From Alphaproteobacteria bacterium (GTDB lineage: Bacteria > Pseudomonadota > Alphaproteobacteria > Caulobacterales > Aquidulcibacteraceae): a DNA stretch of 46,780 nucleotides. Positions within the stretch are counted from its first letter, which is position 1; every line of letters begins with the position of its first letter. Location: contig JAGWZH010000014.1 in NCBI GenBank assembly GCA_018971945.1, positions 1 through 46,780 on the forward strand, written 5' to 3'. Under the pieces are notes generated by a model, which saw nothing but the letters and a program-made list of their open reading frames with translations, was not told where the DNA came from and made no database searches. Shown in pieces: positions 17,745 to 25,976 of the stretch. The position numbers and the translations under genes are program-made.

Positions 17745-17837
17745 TCAGACGTCGTGGGGGGCGCGCGCGTTGCGCGCAAACTCCGGAAGAAGGAGCCAGT
17801 CGCCCGTGACCACCTGAAGCGGATGACAATGAGACAC
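17745..17837 (-). CDS. 30-residue ORF with maximal Shine-Dalgarno
   Basis: Minus-strand ORF starting GTG (17835-17837) and ending TGA (17745-17747), product beginning MSHCHPLQVVTGDWLLLPEF. Directly upstream is GAAAGGAGGTGATCCA (complement of 17838-17853), which equals the reverse complement of the bacterial 16S rRNA 3' end over 16 nt, with GGAGG seven bases before the GTG: about the strongest ribosome-binding site possible. A 32-nt palindrome follows the stop. The CTC CTT CTT leucine codons contain a CTCCTT that could pair with the AAGGAG of the ribosome-binding site, so self-control is conceivable. It lies about 80 bases downstream of phoH. I do not recognise the peptide. Confidence 0.55.
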   Translation of the reverse strand: MSHCHPLQVVTGDWLLLPEFARNARAPHDV

Positions 17838-17919
17838 TGGATCACCTCCTTTCCTGCTGTTGAATCTCTCCTTCCATAGCGCGCCTTGATGTCTGAAAAA
17901 AGATTAAACGCGGACCTCC

Positions 17920-18702
17920 CTAGAGGACGGTCAGCATGCTCGCCACCAGGGGATGGCGGACGATGTCGCTGTCGGTCAGGCGAACGACCCCCACCTTGTC
18001 GCCGAGTTGCTCAAGCTTTTCCGCGGCGGCGCCGAGCCCGCTCAATTCTGGGAGCAAATCGGTTTGGGCTGGGTCGCCAGTGACCACCATGGTGGAGGAC
18101 CAGCCAAGCCGTGTCAGAAGCATCTTGATCTGGCCATAGGTGCAGTTTTGGGCCTCGTCGATCACCACAAACGCGTTGTTGAGCGTGCGTCCGCGCATGA
18201 AGCCCACGGGCGCGATCTCGATCAGGCCCTCCGCCATGAGTGTTTTCAGACGCTTGGAAGATAAACGATCGGTCAGGGCGTCGTAGAGAGGGCGGAGATA
18301 GGGAGCGAGCTTGTCTTCCATCGCACCGGGAAGATAACCAAGGCTTTCTCCCGCCTCCACCGCGGGCCGGGACAAGACGATCCGGCTGACTTGGCCGCTT
18401 TCGAGGGCCTCCACGGCTTTGGTGATGGCGAGATAGGTTTTGCCGGTGCCCGCCGGACCCAGGGCGAGGACGAGGGGATAGGCCTCCATGGCCGCCATCA
18501 GCGCCTTTTGGCCTTCAGACTTCGGCTTCACAGTCCTCCGCCAGCTCGCACCGGCCGCGTCAAAGGCGGGGTCAAAGCCCCCTTCGACGACGTTGAAACG
18601 CTTCTGCCGCCGTTGGGGTCGGCCTGTCTCCTCAAGTGGCGGCAGGGCGTGCACTGTCGCGCTTGTGTCGCGTGTCGCGCGCCGGGTCGAGCGTTTGGCC
18701 AT
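17920..18702 (-). CDS. PhoH family P-loop ATPase
   Basis: 260 residues from the ATG at 18702, which follows AAGGAGGGG at ideal spacing (the frame is open 80 codons further upstream, but that part looks non-coding). Seen: a basic N-terminus, Walker A GPAGTGKT at residues 82-89, the Arg/Ser sensor region IVLSRPAVEAGESLGYLPG, Walker B FVVIDEAQN and VVTGDPAQTD. PhoH proteins are ATPases related to the helicase superfamily I core and linked to RNA metabolism. This one lacks the long N-terminal region of the YbeZ type that sits beside ybeY, so it is probably the second, shorter PhoH paralogue seen in many alphaproteobacteria. Confidence 0.9.
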   Translation of the reverse strand: MAKRSTRRATRDTSATVHALPPLEETGRPQRRQKRFNVVEGGFDPAFDAAGASWRRTVKPKSEGQKALMAAMEAYPLVLALGPAGTGKTYLAITKAVEALESGQVSRIVLSRPAVEAGESLGYLPGAMEDKLAPYLRPLYDALTDRLSSKRLKTLMAEGLIEIAPVGFMRGRTLNNAFVVIDEAQNCTYGQIKMLLTRLGWSSTMVVTGDPAQTDLLPELSGLGAAAEKLEQLGDKVGVVRLTDSDIVRHPLVASMLTVL

Positions 18703-19001
18703 GGTCCCCTCCTTGCCGAAAGCGGCGGGTGAAAGCTGAGAGATGGGCGAAAAAAAAGCCGCAGGCTTCAAGCCGGCGGCGGTTTGGTCGAAGAACTGGC
18801 GAATCGTTTCGGACGAAAGAACCAGCGGTGGGCGAGGCTGACCAGGCGGGCTCTCTTGGCGGGCATGGGGTCTGCGCTTGGCGGCCACCGATCTCAAACC
18901 TCCGTCGTCTGGGGCTTGCGTTTCGCTTTCAACGAGGCTCACTGATCCTTGTTAACGACCCCTGAATCCCGCTCGCGCTTGCAACAAAAGGACTGCGCCT
19001 C

Positions 19002-19544
19002 ATGCCTGTGTACGCTCTTGCCGATGCCGACCTGGAGATTGAGGATGAGACCGCATTCTGGATCGCCCCGACCGCTGTGATTATCGGACGGGTCGTGTTG
19101 AAGCGAAACGCCTCGGTTTGGTTCGGCGCGGTGCTGCGCGGAGACAATGAACCCATTATTGTGGGACAAAACAGCAATGTTCAGGATGGCTCGGTCCTGC
19201 ATACCGATATCGGCGCGCCGCTGGTGATCGGTCAGAATGTGACGATTGGCCACCAGGTTATGCTGCATGGGTGCGCCATCGGCGACAATAGTCTCATAGG
19301 CATTAAGGCGACGGTCCTCAATCATGCGGTCATCGGATCGCATTGCCTGGTCGGGGCCCATGCGCTTGTGACCGAGCGGAAGGTCTTCGATGAGGGGCTC
19401 ATGATCCTGGGCGCGCCAGCGGCGGCGACCAAGCCTCTCGGCGATGGCGCAAAGGCGATGATCACGGGGTCGGCTCACCACTATGTGGAGAACTGGAAGC
19501 GGTATCGCGGAGCTTTACAGGAGAGGCGCGTGGCGGTGGCGTGA
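19002..19544 (+). CDS. Gamma-carbonic anhydrase family protein
   Basis: 180 residues forming a left-handed beta helix: hexapeptide repeats such as VIIGRV, VWFGAV, IIVGQN, VTIGHQ, CAIGDN run through residues 25-140, ending with a C-terminal helix (HHYVENWKRYR). Three metal-binding histidines are visible: His67 (SVLHTD), His84 and His89 (GHQVMLHGC), with the five-residue spacing of the last pair as in archaeal Cam. The family includes YrdA, CaiE/PaaY and mitochondrial gamma-CA-like proteins. Many members have no proven anhydrase activity, so the reaction is tentative. Confidence 0.9.
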   Translation: MPVYALADADLEIEDETAFWIAPTAVIIGRVVLKRNASVWFGAVLRGDNEPIIVGQNSNVQDGSVLHTDIGAPLVIGQNVTIGHQVMLHGCAIGDNSLIGIKATVLNHAVIGSHCLVGAHALVTERKVFDEGLMILGAPAAATKPLGDGAKAMITGSAHHYVENWKRYRGALQERRVAVA

Positions 19545-19619
19545 GGAAGCGGGCCTCCGCGCGGCCGCTCCGGATCCCTGCCCCAGAAGGATATTCTTTG
19601 TCGCGCCATGCGTTCTTGA

Positions 19620-19654
19620 GACTGGCGACTGGCGACTGGCGACTGGAGACTGGC
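19620..19654. repeat. GACTGGC heptamer tandem repeat
   Basis: Five head-to-tail 7-mers GACTGGC (the fourth reads GACTGGA) at 19620-19654, with a further copy at 19678-19684. It lies in the 200-base gap between the gamma-carbonic anhydrase and the GYF-domain ORF. Such heptamer repeats occur between genes in several bacteria; no function is evident. Confidence 0.85.
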
Positions 19655-19740
19655 GTTTTGGCCCTCTGGCGCATGGCGACTGGCTCTCGCCGCTTTGGGC
19701 GGCGCCAGCCTTTTGCAGGCTGGACAGAACGCCTCAGGCT

Positions 19741-20241
19741 TTAGGGCGCTGGTTTGTGTCCCCCGTCCCAAATCCGGCGAAGCTTGGTTTCCGCATCAAG
19801 GCCGAGATTGGACCACGCCAGCCGGCCGCGATTGGCGTCGATGATGAGAGATCGCTCGCCAGTGCTCAGACCCGCCGCGATGGCGGCGCGCACCGCGGCT
19901 GCTGGGTGCAGCGTGCGCAGCACCCAGAGGTCCCGCGCAATCCGTCCGCTCTCGCCAAACGCCTTAAGGATTGTTTCCACATGGTCCTCGCCGCCGGAGG
20001 GAAGGTCGGCCCAGATCGCCATATTGGCGAGGCGGCGGTGATCGCGTGCCGACGCGAGAGCATTGGCTTGTTTGGGCTCGGCTTTCACGAACCCGGCTGC
20101 GGCTGCGCTGCGCCATCCGCCGTTCTGATCGATGGAGACAAGGGTCCGCGCCGTCACGCGGCCCTCAGCCACAAGCGCGGCAAGCTGGGCAGGGGCGTAT
20201 GGGCCGTAAATCTGACCCCGCGCCTTTATCCACCAAGTTTC
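19741..20241 (-). CDS. GYF_2 (DUF4339)-like domain protein with no normal start codon
   Basis: Minus-strand frame open from 20241. Its N-terminal part reads ETWWIKARGQIYGPYAPAQL, then LAALVAEGRVTARTLVS and NGGWRSA, which is a good GYF_2 domain (WW-start, GPY, QL, GRV, TLVS, closing W). The remainder is a helical region of about 95 residues I do not recognise. No ATG, GTG or TTG precedes the domain in this frame: TGA at 20242-20244 comes two codons before the first Trp. The first usable GTG (20172) would remove half the domain. A GTG in another frame at 20245 would join if one T in the AACTTGG stretch were extra. Likely a frameshifted gene or an unusual start. Confidence 0.5.
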   Translation of the reverse strand, partial: ETWWIKARGQIYGPYAPAQLAALVAEGRVTARTLVSIDQNGGWRSAAAAGFVKAEPKQANALASARDHRRLANMAIWADLPSGGEDHVETILKAFGESGRIARDLWVLRTLHPAAAVRAAIAAGLSTGERSLIIDANRGRLAWSNLGLDAETKLRRIWDGGHKPAP

Positions 20242-20378
20242 TCACGTCAGGGTCGTCGTGCGCTCTGGTTTGCATCCACATTCTATCCGAACGCTGCGGG
20301 CCGGGGATGGGCGCAACGATCCTCGCAGTCTACACTCGCCCCTGAAAACGAAAGGTGACCAGGCTCGAGGAGAAATGG

Positions 20379-21164
20379 ATGGCTGTCTATGAATTCGCCA
20401 AGGTCGAGCGGGAGGGGCCGCTGACCATCGTCACGATCAATAGGCCTGAGGTGATGAATAGCCTGCATCCGCCCGCAAACCATGAGTTGGCCGCGATTTT
20501 CGACGCCTTCGCAGCAGACCCCTCACAATGGGCTGCCATCATAACCGGCGCAGGGGAGAAGGCTTTCAGCGCCGGCAACGACCTCAAATATCAGGCCTCG
20601 GGCGGGGCCATGAGCGTCCCGGCCTCCGGTTTCGCGGGCCTCACCAATCGTTGGGATTTGAACAAACCGGTGATCGCCGCAGTCAACGGCATGGCCATGG
20701 GGGGCGGTTTTGAGATCGCCCTGGCCTGCGATCTGATCGTCGCCTCGGAAAACGCGCTGTTCGCTCTGCCTGAACCCCGTGTGGGTCTTGCTGCTCTCGC
20801 CGGCGGGCTGCACCGTCTTCCGCGGATGATCGGGCAGAAGCAGGCCATGGGCATGATCCTCACGGGCCGCCGGGTTCCCGCTTCGGAAGGGCAGGCTCTG
20901 GGCTTTGTCAACGAGGTGGTTCCAGCAGGACAGGCGTTGGAAGGCGCAAAACGCTGGGCCCTGCAGATCATGGAATGCAGCCCCATGTCGATCCGGGCCT
21001 CGAAGGAAACCGTGCGCAAAGGGCTGGAACACGCAAGCGTCGAAGCCGCCTACGCGGCTCAAATGAGCAACGAGGCGGTGCGGGCGATGTTCAAAAGCGC
21101 CGATTTCATCGAAGGGCCTATGGCCTTCGCCCAGAAGCGCAAGCCGGACTGGAAAGGCGCATGA
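20379..21164 (+). CDS. Enoyl-CoA hydratase/isomerase family protein
   Basis: Crotonase-fold enzyme, 261 residues from the ATG at 20379, which has CGAGGAG six bases upstream. Seen: the oxyanion-hole strand AFSAGNDLK, the second one AMAMGGGFEIALACD, and both catalytic glutamates of true hydratases, Glu112 (GGGFE) and Glu132 (LPEPRVG), 20 residues apart as Glu144/Glu164 in rat enoyl-CoA hydratase. It should therefore hydrate 2-enoyl-CoA rather than act only as an isomerase. Its stop overlaps the start of the next gene (ATGA), so the two are translationally coupled. Confidence 0.92.
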   Translation: MAVYEFAKVEREGPLTIVTINRPEVMNSLHPPANHELAAIFDAFAADPSQWAAIITGAGEKAFSAGNDLKYQASGGAMSVPASGFAGLTNRWDLNKPVIAAVNGMAMGGGFEIALACDLIVASENALFALPEPRVGLAALAGGLHRLPRMIGQKQAMGMILTGRRVPASEGQALGFVNEVVPAGQALEGAKRWALQIMECSPMSIRASKETVRKGLEHASVEAAYAAQMSNEAVRAMFKSADFIEGPMAFAQKRKPDWKGA

Positions 21165-21979
21165 TTCGTCGCAAGCATGGGGTCTTGTCCATTTCCGACC
21201 GCCCAGTTCGTCAGGAGAGCCTGGCGCTGCAGGAAGAGGGATGCGCCGTCCTCGCCGGCGTTTTCAGTCCCGAGGAGATCGCAGCGCTCGCCCAAGAGAT
21301 CGAAACGGTCTTCGAGACCACCACGCCCGATCGGCCGCACGACAAGGCGAACGAGTGGCGCCACGCCATGTTCAACCGGTCGCCCCTCAGCCAAAAGGCC
21401 ATCGGCCACCCTCGGATCCTGGAGGTGATCGAGCCTTTGTTGGGGGAGGACTGCCATGTCATCGCCAATACGGCGTGGCGGAATGCGGCGGGACACCAGG
21501 GTGGGCCTTGGCATATCGACGCCGGACCGCACGTGCCGCGGCCGGAGGGCGCGTCTTGGCCAGAAGCGATCCCTTATCCCGTCTTTGTGATCGGCGCGCA
21601 TCTCTTTTTGGAGGACTGCCCCTTGGAGGCGGGACCCACCGCTGTCCTTCCCGGCAGCCACAAGAGCGGCCGGCCGCCGCCCTTTCTTGGGCACACAGCG
21701 ATGGATGTCACCTATGAGGGACGGGGACCGGTCTTTCTGACCGCTCAGGCCGGAGACGTGGCGCTGTTTGTCTCGGATGCTTGGCACCGGGGCAGCCCCG
21801 CCAAGACCGGCGTGCGCCGTTTCTTCTTGCAAGCGCATTATGGCCGCAGAGACATCGCGCAGCGGGTCCTGACGACCGCAGAATCAAACCATGTCAGTCC
21901 GGACGCCGCCGCTCGGGCTCAGACCGACCGGGAGCGGGCTCTGATCGGGCTCCACGCGCCGTTTTTTTATGACGGGTGA
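21161..21979 (+). CDS. Phytanoyl-CoA dioxygenase (PhyH) family protein
   Basis: Non-heme Fe(II)/2-oxoglutarate-dependent oxygenase, 272 residues. Seen: the iron-binding His118-x-Asp120 (GPWHIDAGPH), the distal His209 (SDAWHRGSP) and an arginine soon after (GVRRFF) that would hold 2-oxoglutarate. The core is bracketed by HLFLEDCPLEAGPTAVLPGSHK, a common PhyH stretch. The ATG at 21161 overlaps the hydratase stop by four bases, so coexpression is expected. PhyH relatives hydroxylate fatty acyl-CoAs but also many small metabolites, so the substrate is open; the pairing with a crotonase supports an acyl-CoA. Confidence 0.88.
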   Translation: MIRRKHGVLSISDRPVRQESLALQEEGCAVLAGVFSPEEIAALAQEIETVFETTTPDRPHDKANEWRHAMFNRSPLSQKAIGHPRILEVIEPLLGEDCHVIANTAWRNAAGHQGGPWHIDAGPHVPRPEGASWPEAIPYPVFVIGAHLFLEDCPLEAGPTAVLPGSHKSGRPPPFLGHTAMDVTYEGRGPVFLTAQAGDVALFVSDAWHRGSPAKTGVRRFFLQAHYGRRDIAQRVLTTAESNHVSPDAAARAQTDRERALIGLHAPFFYDG

Positions 21980-22112
21980 GGGGACGCCTGGACTGGATGC
22001 AGACCCCTCTTCACAGGCACGGCGAAAAGACCCTTCGTCTCCGGCGGAAAGCGTCCCTCGCGTTCCTTTCGGTCCACGGCGCAAAGCGCCTTAAGGGATC
22101 ACTCTTCGGCCT

Positions 22113-23600
22113 TCACTCCAGACCCAGCCTCGCCTTCAACAACGCGTTCACCGCAGCGGGGTTCGCTTTGCCATCCATGGCCTTCATCACTTGGCCCACC
22201 CACCAGCCAAAAGCCTTGGGTTTCTCTTTGACCTCTGCTGCTTTGTCCGGGTTCGCTGCGATCAGGGAATCGATGGCCGCCTCAATGGCGCCGAGGTCGG
22301 TCACCTGCCGCAAGCCCTCGCGCTCGACAATCACTCCGGCGGACTCGCCTGTGTCGACCATCTTGGCGAATACCTCTTTGGCGATCTTGCCGTTGATCGT
22401 GCCGTCGGCCATCAGGTCCAAAAGCCCGCCGAGCTGATCGGCCGATACCGGAGAGGCGGACAGCTCGAGCCCCGCCTTGTTCAAAACGCCGAACAGTTCC
22501 TGGCTGACCCAGTTGGCGGCCAGCTTTGCGTCTCGGCCACGCGCGACGGTCTCAAAAAACGCCGCCGCCTCGCTCTCGGCTGAAAGAACCCGCGCGTCAT
22601 AAGCCGAGAGCCCATAGTCGCTGATGAAGCGCTTCTTCTTCGCATCCGGCAATTCAGGCAGATTGGCTTTGATCGCTTCAACCCAGGCTGGGTCAATCTC
22701 CAAAGGCAAGAGATCGGGGTCTGGAAAATAACGGTAATCGTGCGCGTCTTCCTTGGAGCGCATGGTACGCGTTTCCCCTGTGGCCGCATTAAATAGGCGT
22801 GTTTCCTGGTCTATAACGCCGCCGTTTTCGAGTATTTCTATCTGCCGTCTCGCCTCATACTCGACCGCTTGCACGATAAACTTGAGAGAATTGACATTTT
22901 TAATTTCGCAACGCGTGCCGAATTTCTCTCCGGGGCGGCGCACCGACACGTTCACGTCGGCGCGCATCGAGCCTTCCTCCATGTTGCCGTCGCAGACGCC
23001 CAGCGCCCGCAAAATGCTGCGCAGCTTCGCGAAATAGGCCGCAGCCTCTTTGCCCGAACGGATATCGGGACGCGAGACGATCTCCATGAGGGCCACGCCA
23101 GCGCGGTTCAGGTCGATAAAGGTCTCTTTGGGCGAAAGATCATGGATGGATTTGCCGGCGTCCTGCTCCAAATGCAGGCGCTCAATGCGCACCACGAGAG
23201 GTTCGGGGTCGCCGTCCACCTCGACTTCGACCTCTCCCTCGCCCACGATCGGGTGCTTGTATTGGCTTATCTGATAGCCCTGCGGCAGATCGGGATAGAA
23301 ATAATTCTTCCTGTCGAAGCGCGACCACAGATTGATTTGCGCGTTCAGGCCAAGGCCTGCGCGAACCGCTTGTTCTACACAATATTTGTTGAGCACCGGC
23401 AGCATGCCTGGCATGGCCGCATCGACAAGGCTGACATGGGCGTTGGGCTCGCCGCCATAGGCGGCGCTAGCGCCGGAAAACAGTTTTGACTTGCTGGTGA
23501 CCTGGGCGTGGACCTCGAGGCCGATGATGACCTCCCAATCTCCGGTCTCGCCAGCGATGCGCTGATCAGGACGGGCTGTGCGGACGTCAAGGACTGTCAT
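22113..23600 (-). CDS. gatB: Asp-tRNA(Asn)/Glu-tRNA(Gln) amidotransferase subunit B
   Basis: Subunit of GatCAB, which converts misacylated Glu-tRNA(Gln) and Asp-tRNA(Asn). It binds the tRNA and phosphorylates the side chain. 495 residues from the ATG at 23600; an upstream in-frame start at 23639 is less likely because the family begins shortly before [12 protein letters not shown]. Seen: [80 protein letters not shown], and the C-terminal YqeY-like domain ending [18 protein letters not shown]. gatC and gatA are not adjacent. Confidence 0.96.
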   Translation of the reverse strand: MTVLDVRTARPDQRIAGETGDWEVIIGLEVHAQVTSKSKLFSGASAAYGGEPNAHVSLVDAAMPGMLPVLNKYCVEQAVRAGLGLNAQINLWSRFDRKNYFYPDLPQGYQISQYKHPIVGEGEVEVEVDGDPEPLVVRIERLHLEQDAGKSIHDLSPKETFIDLNRAGVALMEIVSRPDIRSGKEAAAYFAKLRSILRALGVCDGNMEEGSMRADVNVSVRRPGEKFGTRCEIKNVNSLKFIVQAVEYEARRQIEILENGGVIDQETRLFNAATGETRTMRSKEDAHDYRYFPDPDLLPLEIDPAWVEAIKANLPELPDAKKKRFISDYGLSAYDARVLSAESEAAAFFETVARGRDAKLAANWVSQELFGVLNKAGLELSASPVSADQLGGLLDLMADGTINGKIAKEVFAKMVDTGESAGVIVEREGLRQVTDLGAIEAAIDSLIAANPDKAAEVKEKPKAFGWWVGQVMKAMDGKANPAAVNALLKARLGLE

Positions 23601-23686
23601 GACCCATTTTCCCGGGCGAATGCCAAACATCCCTGGCATACTGTCTCGCGCCGCTGCGTCAATCCAAAGCGCCGTTCTGGCGGACT

Positions 23687-23803
23687 TTATTCGATGAGCC
23701 TCAATTGATCATCGACGCCGATAGTGCTGACCGAGCCGAGAGCCTCGACGAACTCCCCGATCGTATCAACGTCAAAATAGTACTCCGGGCCCGAAGCGCA
23801 TTG
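23687..23803 (-). pseudogene. Orphaned C-terminal 38 codons of the TadG-like gene
   Basis: Directly after the TAG at 23804-23806 the frame reads QCASGPEYYFDVDTIGEF, then [20 protein letters not shown], and ends in TAA at 23687-23689. The QCASGPEYYFDV stretch and the closing LRL are what TadG-like vWA proteins usually have at their end. A single C-to-T change in a CAG codon would explain the break; sequencing error or stop-codon readthrough are alternatives. Confidence 0.7.
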
Positions 23804-25009
23804 CTACATGAAAGACGCGATGCGCGCATTGCCGCGCAGAAAGATCGCGAAGATTTCGATTTCGTCGTCCTTCATCTGATCGCAGACGCGCACCAGGTTG
23901 GCGAAACCATTGGGCGCGCCGTTGTTCCAGCCGTAGCTCGTATCGGCCGGAAGGCCATTGAGCACCTCAAATTGATAGGCTGTGGTATGTCCATCGGTGA
24001 TCAGCACCGCAATCTTACGTACCTCGCTTGCGGGCCGGGGGTAGTTGGTCGCCCCCCAAAGTCCTGTCCATTCTGTTGAGAGAAGCCGCCATGCCCAGGC
24101 CATGCCATCGTCCATCCGGCCTGTGCCCGTGCGATTTAGCCCTCCATTAAGAGCACTCCGGAGCGCCGAGGGGCTGTCAAAGGGGCCCAGAATTTGTGAA
24201 TTGGAGCAAGCCGGCAGGCCCGGTGCGTTCAGCGTGGAGATCACGCGCCCAGGCGCTGTCGGCAAGAACCGTGTCGCGCTGGAACTCGGTCTTGTGTCCC
24301 TCAGCCAATGAAGCCAACCGGCGTGGCTCACCTCCCGTGGCTCAACACAACCATTCCATCCCGAGGGCGCGGCGACCGAGAGCCACGCGGAGCGGTGGGT
24401 CCCTATGTTTACCCGATCGGTGAATGGCACGACCGATGCCCGCAATCCACCGGTTTGGCCATTGTCGAGCCGCTCCAGGGTGTCGCGGATCGCGTTGAGG
24501 GCGGCGACGTCGTTGTTGCCTGACGCCATTGAATTGGTGACGTCAATGGCGAAGGCGATTTCGGTCGGGCGCGCGCTGGACGCGGTGGCGGTGGCGTCCG
24601 CGGCTACGGCCAGGCTTCCATCACCAACCAGGTCGCCAAACAAGGAATCCAGGTGTCCCTCGGCCTCCACAGTGACAGCGTCCCCGGTCCAGGCGAAGCT
24701 TGGTGGGCCGGACAGCTCCAGGCGTCCGTCGAGGCTGGCGTGAAGCAAGGCGGAGGCCTCTTGTTCTGCGCGCGCGCGCTCTTGCGGCCCAATCCTGGCC
24801 GCCGCCAGCGCGGCCGCGTCCACCGCATTTTGCAATTCAGTCTTGCGCATCAGGCCGTGGGCGAAGTCTACCGCCGCGCCATTGAGCGCCAGAAAAGGAG
24901 CCGCTACGACCGCCAACTGAATGGCGACTTGCGCCTTACGGTCGCAGAAAAACCGGCGAACAAAACCAGGAAGTTTCACAATTACATTCCGAATCCAGCG
25001 TTCGATCAA
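23804..25009 (-). CDS. TadG-like vWA protein, truncated by an amber stop
   Basis: Predicted Flp/Tad pilus-associated surface protein. Seen: a basic N-terminus and one membrane segment with RKAQVAIQLAVVAAPFLAL followed by GAAVDFAHGLMRKTELQNAV (the TadE/TadG signature), then a von Willebrand A-type domain with the MIDAS-like DVTNSMASGNND and VLITDGHT. The frame stops at TAG (23804-23806) after NARIASFM, but the same frame continues for 38 more codons that look like the normal C-terminus. As written it gives 401 residues from a TTG at 25009; a GTG at 24979 is an equally good start. No other tad genes are in the window. Confidence 0.8.
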   Translation of the reverse strand: MIERWIRNVIVKLPGFVRRFFCDRKAQVAIQLAVVAAPFLALNGAAVDFAHGLMRKTELQNAVDAAALAAARIGPQERARAEQEASALLHASLDGRLELSGPPSFAWTGDAVTVEAEGHLDSLFGDLVGDGSLAVAADATATASSARPTEIAFAIDVTNSMASGNNDVAALNAIRDTLERLDNGQTGGLRASVVPFTDRVNIGTHRSAWLSVAAPSGWNGCVEPREVSHAGWLHWLRDTRPSSSATRFLPTAPGRVISTLNAPGLPACSNSQILGPFDSPSALRSALNGGLNRTGTGRMDDGMAWAWRLLSTEWTGLWGATNYPRPASEVRKIAVLITDGHTTAYQFEVLNGLPADTSYGWNNGAPNGFANLVRVCDQMKDDEIEIFAIFLRGNARIASFM

Positions 25010-25976
25010 TGCCCGGATGTTCGCATGGCGATGGTTTATGAAGATTTTTCTCTTAAGACTCGTTTGGATTTTTTTTGGAAACTATGGTTTCGCTTTATTC
25101 GCCGCTCGTTTGTAGGCGTTTGTTTTTGGGGGGCCTGTCCGTCCCCGTCTGAGGGTGTTGCTTGTTCCAAATATGTTGGAGCGCAGGGCGGTTTGGTCGC
25201 GGTGTTGTGTTGAGGCTCCGTGGGGCCCCCGGCGCGCTTGGCTTTTTTGCTGCGCTCTGGCGACGGTTTAGGGGCTGGCAGGACATCATCCGCCGCTGAG
25301 AGGCCTTTCGATCCTGATCATGGGCCGCGCGGCTGATCTTGAGGTGCGCCCGGAGGCGGGGCAGGAGGCGGCGCCTCCGCCGCAGACGGGCGAGGCGCGC
25401 GTTTTGCTGGGCGTAGTCGCACGAGGAACAGGCCGGTTTGCAAGCCCGTTCGGCGATGTCTCTCGGAGGGCCATGGCGCCCTTGAGGAGCCTTTATCCAG
25501 GCTCGTGGACGCGTTCCCTGACATGGACCTGACCCATGACGCTCGCCAGACCCGTGATAAAGGCCGGGGGCCGAGCTTCACGCGCGGCGCATCGGCGGCC
25601 CAATTGACCTCTCGACATCATCTTGCGCATGCCGGGGCTTCACTCTTGCCGCGTCATTTCAAATCGATCGCTCGCGCCATCAAGGTTTCAGGTCCCGATG
25701 ATCCGGCGTCCGTCTTGGCCGGCCGCCCCGCGATAGATCCCGGTATGGGTATGGCCCCCTCGACGCCGTTGGACGTCTTCTCAAACCTCACCGCGTCACC
25801 GCGCGCCCACCCCGCATGATCGGCCAAGACAAACGCATGGCTCGGGTCGGGGAGGCCGTTGGGTTCAGTGGCGGCGCCGGTGAAGCGCGCCCTTGTCGTC
25901 AAGGATGAGCGCTTCAAGGGGGTGGCGGCGGCGAACGCCTATGCGCCCTGTTCCCTTCGGCCTCCGATGAGACCTC
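25010..25976. other. Long stretch without a convincing gene
   Basis: The first 150 bases are AT-rich for this genome (runs such as ATTTTTTTT) and probably hold the promoter of the minus-strand TadG-like gene. The rest is GC-rich, with overlapping short frames on both strands (for example 25505-25819 plus, 25654-25917 minus) that lack ribosome-binding sites and that I cannot assign. It may contain decayed genes. Confidence 0.5.

Noticed and set aside
17838-17853. Fragment of a 16S rRNA gene 3' end
   Set aside because: TGGATCACCTCCTTTC matches the rRNA terminus, but the bases on either side are not rRNA. It is better read on the other strand as a Shine-Dalgarno sequence.
25505-25917. Small genes on either strand in the 25-26 kb gap
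   Set aside because: No ribosome-binding site, overlapping frames on both strands and no recognisable motif.
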